In this document: piece after piece, positions 1 through 4,495 of the stretch
Position numbering within the stretch: the stretch's first letter is position 1
How the letters are laid out: each line of letters begins with the position of its first letter
From: Syntrophomonadaceae bacterium
GTDB lineage: Bacteria; Bacillota_D; Dethiobacteria; DTU022; UBA8154
Reading direction: 5' to 3'
Length of the DNA stretch: 5,070 nucleotides
NCBI GenBank assembly: GCA_007120815.1
Contig: SKMY01000033.1
Location: 1 to 5,070, forward strand
Program-made: the position numbers and the translations under genes
Notes under the pieces: model-generated
What the model was told of the DNA's origin: nothing
The model's input: only the letters and a program-made list of their open reading frames with translations
Database searches by the model: none

Positions 1-10
1 GAGAAGACAA

Positions 11-30
11 AGAGGCATAAAGAGGCATAA
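11..30. repeat. Two tandem copies of a 10-bp unit (AGAGGCATAA)
   Basis: The 10-mer AGAGGCATAA occurs twice back to back, followed by the related GGATAAGG. It is a short purine-rich tandem duplication at the outer edge of the REP-like cluster. I see no function in it. It may be slippage debris linked to the neighbouring repeats. Confidence 0.6.
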
Positions 31-36
31 GGATAA

Positions 37-304
37 GGACGGTTCAAGGAAGGAAGCACGGGGGAAGCACGGGGACGGTTCTCTTGCTTCCGAAGCACGG
101 GGGAAGCACGGGGACGGTTCTCTTGCTTCCTTCAGATGTCAAAGTCAGGAATCATGACAATTAATCAGGTATTGCTAAATAAAAAATTCAAGGAAGCAAG
201 AGAACCGTCCCCGTACTTCCTTGCTGTGTTCCCGAAGGAAGCAAGAGAACCGTCCCCGTGCTTCCCCCAGCCTGCCGTCCCCGTGCTTCCTCTCCCGTGC
301 TTCC
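37..304. repeat. REP-like cluster: two direct and two inverted copies of a 29-bp palindromic element plus fragments
   Basis: The element is 29 bp with ends GGAAGCA and TGCTTCC and core GGGGACGGTTCTC. Full copies lie at 63-91 and 102-130 in one orientation, and at 192-220 (one mismatch, A at 215) and 237-265 in the other. Fragments are visible at 37-45, 275-290 and 294-304. Each copy folds alone: 7 end base pairs, then a C/T mismatch, then G-C, G-U, G-C, G-U and A-T pairs around a CGG loop. The opposing pairs also form a large inverted structure around a 61-bp unique spacer (131-191). This architecture resembles REP/BIME elements mobilised by REP-associated Y1 (IS200-like) transposases. From memory, this core motif recurs in Peptococcaceae genomes, often near such genes. 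No transposase is present here, so the elements would be non-autonomous. Confidence 0.85.
53..130 (+). repeat. Exact 39-bp tandem duplication (53-91 and 92-130)
   Basis: Bases 53-91 and 92-130 are identical, end to end. Each 39-bp unit is a 10-bp stub (GAAGCACGGG, itself the start of the palindrome) followed by a complete 29-bp element. The stub looks like an element interrupted by the next copy. Perfect identity suggests recent duplication by slippage or unequal recombination. Confidence 0.9.
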
Positions 305-310
305 GCATGT

Positions 311-348
311 AAAAATGGCTAATAAATTTTAATTTGGCCATTTTTTTT
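311..348 (+). terminator. Possible rho-independent terminator hairpin with T8 tract
   Basis: A 9-bp stem is formed by AAAAATGGC (311-319) and GCCATTTTT (337-345), with further A/T pairing inside the loop. T8 runs from 341 to 348 and overlaps the 3' arm. No gene ends just upstream in this window, so it would serve a transcript entering from the left, or insulate the next gene from the repeat cluster. The stem is AT-rich, which makes it a modest terminator. Confidence 0.45.
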
Positions 349-363
349 GTTTTGTATATGCTA
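333..363 (+). promoter_or_regulatory. Weak promoter candidate for the DUF3231-like gene
   Basis: TATATGCTA at 355-363 differs by one base from the sporulation -10 form CATANNNTA known for sigma-K. It also contains TATGCT (357-362), a poor sigma-A -10, with only TTTGGC (333-338) as a -35. The start codon at 414 would follow a leader of about 45 nt. The sporulation reading is a guess prompted by the protein family. Confidence 0.2.
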
Positions 364-413
364 AATGGGGAAAAATAAGCCTAAACATGCATTCGTTTTA
401 AGGGGGCTACAGG

Positions 414-1379
414 ATGTTTTTTACCACAAAAACTGAGAAAAGGCAGGGCAACATTGATATCCGGGAAGCATATAACCTGTGGGATCTTTTGAATTCAAAA
501 TACTTGTCAAAGGAAAAATTATATGTATGGTATAATATGGTTCATGATTTAGACTTTAAGATGCTGATAAACAGGTTCCAAAAAACTCTCGATGAGAATA
601 TTTCTATACTGGAAAAACAAATGGAAGATTACGCCATAAAATCTCCCGACAGAAATCGAAAAGCTGTTACGTTTCCATCGGGGTCTCAGATTATGACCGA
701 CGAGGTTATTTCCCTGGACATTCTTTTGTACTTGCAGGAGCACATTGAAAACCTGTCTAAAGTGATGCGGTCAATGGCAACCAATGATTCAGTTCGAGCC
801 GTTTTAAAAAAAATGACCGTGAAAACAATCAATGAAACCGAAACAATCATTAAATACCTGTCCTTGAAAGGCTGGATTTCCGTCCCTCCCATGTATAAAC
901 ATATCCCGGAAAACGTAAAAGAAAAAATATGTGTGGCCGAGGCGGCGAATTTGTGGGACCATGTCACCCTGCGTTATGACAACATCAAAACAACGGAGCT
1001 ATTTCTCAGCGCCGTTCATGATGTTGATTTCAAAGGTGTTTTGACGATGGGTTTGAATAATCTCACCAAGCAGGTCAAAACACTGGAAAAAGAGTTGGAG
1101 CACTTTGGGATTCCCCTACCCAAAAGGCCTTCAAAAGTGACTCTCACTCTTGGGAACACGGAAGCGCTAGGGGATGACTACATGTTCAGGATCCTGGCAA
1201 ATGCCCTCCAGGGAGCGGCGATCCTCCACGCCCAATCGTATAAAGAATGTGTAGTAAACGACAGGATCAGGGGAATCTTTAAACAATTACTGATTGATGA
1301 AATCAATTTTATTGACCAGTTTCTCAAATACGGCAAAGTGAAGGGCTGGCTAAACCCCGTTCCAACCTACGGGCCTTAG
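414..1379 (+). CDS. DUF3231-like protein, two tandem helical repeats
   Basis: A 321-residue soluble protein without signal peptide or membrane segment. It is two copies of one helical module. Anchor motifs recur at a constant offset of 158 residues: NLWD at 21 and 179, VHDLDFK/VHDVDFK at 43 and 201, KGWISVPPMY/KGWLNPVPTY at 152 and 310. The helix ending in LEKQMEDYAI/LEKELEHFGI leads into a proline-containing linker (FGIPLPKRP in copy two). Length, two-module build and the KGW-x(3)-P-x-Y ending match my recollection of Firmicutes DUF3231 proteins, which resemble CotF-type spore coat and ferritin-like four-helix bundles. Function is unknown. The start ATG has AGGGGG (401-406) seven bases upstream. 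No strong terminator separates it from the convergent ZIP gene 30 bp away. A spore or coat role is plausible but inferred from family resemblance only. Confidence 0.75.
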   Translation: MFFTTKTEKRQGNIDIREAYNLWDLLNSKYLSKEKLYVWYNMVHDLDFKMLINRFQKTLDENISILEKQMEDYAIKSPDRNRKAVTFPSGSQIMTDEVISLDILLYLQEHIENLSKVMRSMATNDSVRAVLKKMTVKTINETETIIKYLSLKGWISVPPMYKHIPENVKEKICVAEAANLWDHVTLRYDNIKTTELFLSAVHDVDFKGVLTMGLNNLTKQVKTLEKELEHFGIPLPKRPSKVTLTLGNTEALGDDYMFRILANALQGAAILHAQSYKECVVNDRIRGIFKQLLIDEINFIDQFLKYGKVKGWLNPVPTYGP

Positions 1380-1409
1380 CGGCAGAATTGTTTTTCCCAG
1401 TGCTTAACG

Positions 1410-2159
1410 TTACCCGGTGAGCACGAAAACCACCAGCAGCCCCAGTATTAACCCGCCGATGGCGATATGGCTGTTCAGACTGTGGGAGCGGGGGATAAGC
1501 TCGTCGTTTACAATATAGACCATGGCGCCGGCTGCAAAGGCCAGCCCGCCAGCGATAAACATCGGAGAAATATTGAAAAATATCATGCCCAGCGCCGCAC
1601 CTACCGGTGCCATTAGTCCGGCAATCAAGGTCAGAAAAATCACATTGGCCACGGAGAGTCCGCCGGCCCTCAAGGGCCCTGCAACGGCAATCCCTTCAGG
1701 GATGTTGTGCAGGCCGATGGCAATGGCGATATACAACCCCAGCTCCGGGCTGGCTTCAAGGCCCGCCCCGATAGCCAGGCCTTCCGGCAGGTTATGCAGT
1801 GCGATGCCCAAAAAAATTAAATACCCTACCCGCAATATTCTTTTATCATCGTCTGAGTTGGAATTTGTGTCTCCTGTAACAGCATTCTGGTTAGCCGAGA
1901 TGTGTGCATGGGGAATCAGCCTGTCCAACGCATACATGATAGCAACTCCAATTAAAAAACCGATGAGAGCCGATGCCATGGAACCTTGCTCCAGGGCTTC
2001 CGGCATGAGATCAAACAGCGCAATGGCCAGCATGACTCCGCCGGCAAACCCCAGCATGCCGGACAACAGATTTTTGCCGGGCATCCCCAAAAGCATTACG
2101 ATCACGGCACCCAAAACAGTAGAAATGCCTGCCAGAAAACTGTATATCAAGCTCTCCAT
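1410..2159 (-). CDS. ZIP family divalent metal transporter (GufA/ZupT-like)
   Basis: A 249-residue integral membrane protein with eight hydrophobic segments, the ZIP size and topology. ZIP proteins import Zn2+ and often Fe2+, Mn2+ or other divalent metals into the cytoplasm. Helices 4 and 5 carry the paired metal-site signatures HNLPEG (H122) and HNIPEG (H151). A variable loop at about 80-110 contains HAH (84-86) and a run of Asp/Asn/Ser before DDDK, a typical cytoplasmic metal-sensing loop. NDELIP lies at 218-223. The start chosen is ATG at 2159, because GAGGTG sits nine bases upstream and helix 1 begins at once. An in-frame ATG 26 codons further out (2237) adds only a polar stretch with no typical role. 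The gene is monocistronic here, divergent from the EF-like gene and convergent with the DUF3231-like gene. Metal specificity cannot be read from the sequence. Confidence 0.93.
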   Translation of the reverse strand: MESLIYSFLAGISTVLGAVIVMLLGMPGKNLLSGMLGFAGGVMLAIALFDLMPEALEQGSMASALIGFLIGVAIMYALDRLIPHAHISANQNAVTGDTNSNSDDDKRILRVGYLIFLGIALHNLPEGLAIGAGLEASPELGLYIAIAIGLHNIPEGIAVAGPLRAGGLSVANVIFLTLIAGLMAPVGAALGMIFFNISPMFIAGGLAFAAGAMVYIVNDELIPRSHSLNSHIAIGGLILGLLVVFVLTG

Positions 2160-2267
2160 AACGATTAGCACCTCACTTGCTGAAAAAAAGCATGAATTTA
2201 TGGGATTTATAAGCTGATGTTGTGCCTCGGGCTGCATGGAGTGTTTGCCCGCACCAACAAAAAGCTA

Positions 2268-2284
2268 TTAACTAAATTCGTTAA
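2268..2284. promoter_or_regulatory. Possible operator upstream of the ZIP gene
   Basis: TTAAC (2268-2272) and GTTAA (2280-2284) form a perfect 5-bp inverted repeat with a 7-base centre, about 110 bp upstream of the ZIP start. Metal regulators of the Fur/Zur and DtxR/MntR families bind AT-rich palindromes of this size, so it is a candidate. It does not match a consensus I can state with confidence, and an AT-rich region yields such pairs by chance. Confidence 0.2.
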
Positions 2285-2389
2285 GATTCTATTATTCCCT
2301 GCAATGATTAATTTTAAATATAACTGAAAATAAGCCACATACAAAGCGGTGCGGACACAAAGAATCTCTGTAAAGAATTTTTAACAGGC

Positions 2390-2460
2390 CATTTCCCCAA
2401 ATTGAAGGAATTTTGAGACAGCTTGTTGAATGTATATAGGCATCAAAGAAAGGGGAAATG
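2390..2460 (+). promoter_or_regulatory. 9-bp inverted repeat able to mask the EF-like gene's ribosome binding site
   Basis: CATTTCCCC (2390-2398) is the exact reverse complement of GGGGAAATG (2452-2460), whose GGGGA is the Shine-Dalgarno core of the gene starting at 2465. A smaller perfect hairpin, AAATT-GAAGG-AATTT (2399-2413), lies in the 53-base loop. In RNA the outer pairing would hide the ribosome binding site, as in translational riboswitches, RNA thermometers or autoregulated leaders. This works only if transcription starts upstream of 2390, for example from TATAAC at 2319-2324. It matches no known riboswitch class that I recognise. Confidence 0.35.
2413..2440 (+). promoter_or_regulatory. 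Candidate promoter proximal to the EF-like gene
   Basis: TTGAGA (2413-2418) and TATAGG (2435-2440) are 16 bases apart, each matching four of six sigma-A consensus positions. A transcript would begin near 2447, just before the ribosome binding site at 2451. It competes with an upstream candidate (TTCCCT 2295-2300, 18 bases, TATAAC 2319-2324) that would give a 130-nt leader. Confidence 0.3.
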
Positions 2461-2464
2461 AGTG

Positions 2465-2713
2465 ATGGAAGAACAAGTCGTCGGCAAAGTGACTCATTTT
2501 TTTGGCAAGGCATCGGTGGCGGCCATCGGCTTAACGGCGCCCCTGTCTGTTGGTGATACGATCCTTATCAGGGGAGCGACAACGGAATTCGAGCAAGTAA
2601 TCAATTCAATGCAGATCGAAAAACAGGATATTGAAAAAGCGGAAGCCGGTCAGGAAATTGGTGTTAAGGTCATGGATAAGGCCCGGGTAGGTGATCTTGT
2701 CTATAAGAAATAA
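2465..2713 (+). CDS. Small EF-Tu domain-2-like protein (translation elongation factor-like)
   Basis: An 82-residue soluble protein resembling the single beta-barrel that forms domain 2 of EF-Tu and related translational GTPases, without any GTPase domain. Visible pattern: VGKVTHFFGKASVAAI, then PLSVGDTILIRGATTEF, then QIEKQDIEKAEAGQEIGVKV and a closing VGDLVYKK. The xVGDxIxIxG and AxxGxxxGxK turns are typical of that barrel, and similar modules end peptidase U32 proteins. I recall stand-alone homologues annotated 'translation elongation factor-like' in Firmicutes and archaea. The biochemical role is unknown. ATG at 2465 is preferred over GTG at 2462 because AGGGGA (2451-2456) is then eight bases away. 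The flavodoxin follows after 50 bp with no terminator between, so the two are probably cotranscribed. Its ribosome binding site lies in an inverted repeat. Confidence 0.82.
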   Translation: MEEQVVGKVTHFFGKASVAAIGLTAPLSVGDTILIRGATTEFEQVINSMQIEKQDIEKAEAGQEIGVKVMDKARVGDLVYKK

Positions 2714-2763
2714 TCTCGCGAAAGGGGGATGCTCCGGGGGTTCATAGCGTCCCGGTTGGAAAC

Positions 2764-3237
2764 ATGGCAAAAATACTGGTACTCTATTACAGTCGCACAG
2801 GCAATACCAGGCAAATGGCAGAAGCTGTAGCAGAAGGAGCAAGAGAAGCCAAGGGGGATGTCACGCTTTGTGAAGTGGAAGACTGCCGGTTGGAAATGCT
2901 GGTAGAGCACGATGGCATTATTGTAGGCTCACCCACCTATTACGGGATACTGGCCGGTCCGGTTAAGGAATTTTTTGATGAAAGCATCAAATACCACGGC
3001 CAGCTTGAAGGCAAGATAGGAGGCGCTTTCTCCTCATCTGGTATTCCCGGTGGAGGCTGTGAAACCACGGTGTTTAGTATCCTGCAAATGCTTCTGGTCC
3101 ACGGCATGATTATCAAGGGGTTTAGCCGGGCCGGGCATTACGGCCCCGTGGCCTTTGGGGCACCTGACGAGCGTGCACGCAGCGAGTGCAGGCAGCTGGG
3201 CAGGGCAGTCACCGAACTGGCTAAAAAAATGAAGTAA
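2764..3237 (+). CDS. Flavodoxin-fold protein, short WrbA-like NAD(P)H:quinone oxidoreductase family
   Basis: A 157-residue cytoplasmic flavodoxin-fold protein expected to bind FMN. Strand one (KILVLYYS) leads into the phosphate loop SRTGNT (10-15). The second FMN loop is GSPTYYG (55-61), with an aromatic that can stack on the flavin. The third is SSSGIPGGGCETT (90-102), close to the WrbA signature with Cys where I recall Gln. HYGPVAFGAP (125-134) corresponds to the final WrbA loop. WrbA proteins are near 200 residues and reduce quinones by two electrons, protecting against redox cycling. This one lacks the extra insertions, so it may be an electron carrier or a generic flavoprotein. The ATG starts exactly at strand one and no other in-frame start is nearby. 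Only a weak GGA precedes it, which fits dependence on the upstream gene. Electron partner is unknown. Confidence 0.92.
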   Translation: MAKILVLYYSRTGNTRQMAEAVAEGAREAKGDVTLCEVEDCRLEMLVEHDGIIVGSPTYYGILAGPVKEFFDESIKYHGQLEGKIGGAFSSSGIPGGGCETTVFSILQMLLVHGMIIKGFSRAGHYGPVAFGAPDERARSECRQLGRAVTELAKKMK

Positions 3238-3254
3238 AAACGGGCACCCTTGTT

Positions 3255-3283
3255 GGGCCTTCGCAAGCTGGGGGCCTTTATTT
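3255..3283 (+). terminator. Weak terminator-like hairpin after the flavodoxin gene
   Basis: GGGCC (3255-3259) can pair with GGCCT (3273-3277) around a 13-base loop, followed by TTATTT. An outer pairing, ACGGGCA (3240-3246) with TGCCCCGT (3285-3292, one bulge), encloses it. The stem is short and the T tract interrupted, so termination is probably partial at best. Confidence 0.3.
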
Positions 3284-3296
3284 CTGCCCCGTAATC

Positions 3297-3305
3297 TGGT
3301 AATAT
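3297..3305 (+). promoter_or_regulatory. Extended -10 promoter candidate for the small membrane protein
   Basis: TGGTAATAT contains the TGN extension before TAATAT, five of six bases matching the sigma-A -10. The corresponding -35 (TTTATT, 3277-3282) is poor, as is usual for extended -10 promoters. A transcript would start near 3312, about 30 bases before the start codon. Confidence 0.35.
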
Positions 3306-3340
3306 CGGTAGAAGGTCACGTTTGATGAGGGTGATTCGCC

Positions 3341-3547
3341 ATGCCTGATTGGATACATGCCATAGCAATGATCGTGATATGGATTGTGATAACCGCCTTT
3401 TCCCTGTTTATCATCGGCGGTTTTCTGGGGTTAATCCTGGGGGTGTCCGTTGGCTACCTCATAGCGGGACAAATTGTTCAACGCCTTCCCGGTTTTTGGG
3501 GAGAGCGCGGTGAGCCGGATCGTGAAGATAAAAACAAGAATCCGTAA
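3341..3547 (+). CDS. Small membrane protein with glycine-zipper motif, unknown function
   Basis: A 68-residue protein I do not recognise as a named family. After a short N-terminus (MPDWIHA) it is hydrophobic from about residue 8 to 47, enough for one long or two short membrane helices with a turn near S21-G27. Glycines 26, 30, 34 and 38 form an unbroken GxxxGxxxGxxxG zipper, the pattern used for close helix packing in membrane oligomers. The tail (48-68) is hydrophilic, with mixed charge and rich in Glu, Asp and Lys. The start is well supported: GAGGGTGAT (3327-3335), a long match to the anti-Shine-Dalgarno, ends five bases before the ATG. It lies 103 bp after the flavodoxin and may have its own promoter. 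It could be a structural or stress-related membrane peptide, or a small pore-forming protein. Nothing nearby decides between these. Confidence 0.75.
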   Translation: MPDWIHAIAMIVIWIVITAFSLFIIGGFLGLILGVSVGYLIAGQIVQRLPGFWGERGEPDREDKNKNP

Positions 3548-3611
3548 AAAGCCGGACAGTGAATGCCTTTGGTTAGCGATGAATACCGATTATATATAAA
3601 TTGGGATTTGG

Positions 3612-3636
3612 AAAAAGAAAAAGCCCTTCCGGGCCC
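3612..3636 (-). terminator. Rho-independent terminator of the universal stress protein gene
   Basis: Read on the minus strand, GCCC-GGAA-GGGC (3634 down to 3623) forms a tight hairpin, extendable by two G-U pairs, followed by TTTTTCTTTTT (3622-3612). It lies 38 bp past the stop codon of the universal stress protein gene. The plus-strand reading has no T tract, so it probably does not stop the convergent small membrane protein gene. Confidence 0.8.
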
Positions 3637-3674
3637 GCTCTCTTAATTGCATTTCTTATCTATCCCAATCAATC

Positions 3675-4067
3675 TTATTTAACAATCATGACATTTTTGT
3701 TTGCCAGGTTTACCACTCGATGACTCACACTTCCTAAGAACACTTCCTTGATTCCCCTTAAACCTCTGCTGCCCAGGATAATCAGATCCACGTCTTTTTC
3801 CTTGGCCACCTCGACAATCACATCGGCCGGTCTCTGCGTTCCTTTACGAAGTACAGGGGTTACAGAAATATTGCTTTTTTTGAAAACCGCCACAGCGCTA
3901 TCCAGGGCATCCTTTGTTTTCGCACCGCTATCTCTGTCTACGGCTGTCCAATCTTCAACGGTTAATACAATGATCTCTGCCTGGATGGGAGCTGCTATGT
4001 CAATGGCGTGTTTGATCACTTTTTGTGCATGTTCGGATCCATCAGTGGCAACAAGAATCTTGAACAT
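3675..4067 (-). CDS. Universal stress protein, UspA family, ATP-binding type
   Basis: A single-domain 130-residue cytoplasmic protein, slightly shorter than the usual 140-160. It opens with the family strand KILVATDGSEHA, where D9 contacts adenine in ATP-binding members. The C-terminal half has LIILGSRGLRG followed by the nucleotide loop: G99-x2-G102-x9-G112-S113, an exact match to the GX2GX9G(S/T) signature of the ATP-binding (MJ0577-like) class. It closes with the strand NVMIVK. UspA proteins dimerise and are induced by starvation, oxidative or envelope stress, and ATP-binding members act as signal or energy sensors. Start support is strong: AAAAGGAG (4077-4084) lies nine bases upstream of the ATG. 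It is a single-gene unit with its own terminator and a plausible promoter at 4116-4145. Its regulator and partner are not visible. Confidence 0.94.
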   Translation of the reverse strand: MFKILVATDGSEHAQKVIKHAIDIAAPIQAEIIVLTVEDWTAVDRDSGAKTKDALDSAVAVFKKSNISVTPVLRKGTQRPADVIVEVAKEKDVDLIILGSRGLRGIKEVFLGSVSHRVVNLANKNVMIVK

Positions 4068-4115
4068 TTCTTTTTTCTCCTTTTAATAATTTTAGATAAA
4101 CCGTTAGCACGCCTG

Positions 4116-4145
4116 GCAATAGCCGTGAATGCTTCAGTAAGTCAA
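4116..4145 (-). promoter_or_regulatory. Candidate promoter of the universal stress protein gene
   Basis: On the minus strand, TTGACT (4145-4140) matches five of six -35 consensus bases. An 18-base spacer leads to TATTGC (4121-4116), a poor -10 matching three of six. The start codon at 4067 would follow a leader of about 40 nt. The weak -10 suggests an activator, or that I have the wrong hexamer. Confidence 0.35.
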
Positions 4146-4168
4146 TTTCGCCATATATGAACTGGAAT

Positions 4169-4194
4169 CCTGCCATTTTCGCAAAATGAACAGG
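4169..4194. repeat. Interrupted inverted repeat (possible operator or hairpin)
   Basis: CATTTT-CGC-AAAATG (4174-4188) is a perfect 6-bp hairpin. It is flanked by CCTG (4169-4172) and CAGG (4191-4194), giving ten pairs around small asymmetric gaps, and followed by TTTTGC. It lies upstream of both divergent promoters, so a shared regulator site is possible. As RNA it would be a weak terminator-like hairpin. Confidence 0.5.
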
Positions 4195-4220
4195 TTTTGC
4201 ACGATAAAATTAGGGTTGAA

Positions 4221-4278
4221 GACAAACCTGCCTGTAAACCACCCTTTGTCGCCTGGGTTTTTAAGCAGCAAAGCCAGG
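4221..4278. repeat. Two further short inverted repeats
   Basis: GACAAA (4221-4226) pairs perfectly with TTTGTC (4245-4250), and CCTGG (4252-4256) with CCAGG (4274-4278). They follow directly after the inverted repeat at 4169-4194. Each is short enough to be chance; together they may mark a folded RNA or remodelled DNA. Confidence 0.3.
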
Positions 4279-4344
4279 AGTTAAAAAAGGCCTTCCCGCA
4301 AAGAAAAGCACCATTCAATGGTCGAGAATGAGCCGCCAGTCGCA

Positions 4345-4374
4345 TTGATACAGCAAAGTTGTATTTGGTATAAT
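4345..4374 (+). promoter_or_regulatory. Strong sigma-A promoter of the DUF1002 gene
   Basis: TTGATA (4345-4350, five of six) and TATAAT (4369-4374, six of six) are separated by 18 bases. This is the best promoter in the window. Transcription would begin near 4381, leaving about 115 nt of untranslated leader. I recognise no riboswitch class in that leader. Confidence 0.75.
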
Positions 4375-4495
4375 GATCTTGTTCCATAAAGAATAAGAAT
4401 AACATGTGAAGCTGAGGCCGATTCTCCTAAATAGAGCAACCTGATTCGAGCTAAACAGACTAAACAAAAGGAATGAGTTCAGGGAGGTATGAAAA

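Larger units (their letters stand above)
2160..2464. other. Divergent intergenic region between the ZIP and EF-like genes
   Basis: About 305 bp with no credible coding sequence. It must hold the promoters of both flanking genes. Visible elements are the ZIP ribosome binding site, the TTAAC-N7-GTTAA inverted repeat (2268-2284), two candidate rightward promoters (TATAAC at 2319-2324, TATAGG at 2435-2440), and the CATTTCCCC/GGGGAAATG inverted repeat (2390-2460). I could not pick a convincing leftward promoter for the ZIP gene. Confidence 0.6.
4068..4495. other. Divergent intergenic region between the stress protein and DUF1002 genes
   Basis: 428 bp without a convincing gene. It holds the stress-protein ribosome binding site and promoter (4077-4145), a cluster of inverted repeats between 4169 and 4278, a strong rightward promoter (4345-4374) and a leader of about 115 nt to the DUF1002 start. 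An 87-codon reverse reading frame covers part of it, but it has no credible domain and cuts across the promoters. Confidence 0.6.

Noticed and set aside
53..265. CRISPR array
   Set aside because: The repeats switch orientation, the tandem pair is separated by a 10-bp repeat fragment rather than a unique spacer, and no cas genes are present.
1400..1424. GTGCT/AGCAC inverted repeat between the convergent DUF3231-like and ZIP genes as a terminator
   Set aside because: The stem is only 5 bp with a 15-base loop, no T tract follows on either strand, and one arm lies inside the ZIP coding sequence.
1522..2217. 231-codon open frame on the plus strand opposite the ZIP gene
   Set aside because: It lies almost wholly antisense to a clear ZIP transporter with HNxPEG motifs. 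Its product is a low-complexity Pro/Ala/Ser/Met string with no domain, as expected of a shadow frame.
2160..2237. 26-residue N-terminal extension of the ZIP protein from ATG 2237
   Set aside because: The extension is polar and atypical, and it spans GAGGTG, which is ideally placed for the ATG at 2159 where helix 1 begins.
2729..2830. 33-codon frame starting right after AAAGGGGG
   Set aside because: The ribosome-binding purines touch the ATG with no spacing, the peptide has no recognisable feature, and most of the frame overlaps the flavodoxin gene in another frame.
4142..4405. 87-codon minus-strand frame in the stress-protein/DUF1002 intergenic region
   Set aside because: Composition is irregular, no domain is recognisable, no suitable ribosome binding site is seen, and it overlaps the strong promoter at 4345-4374.
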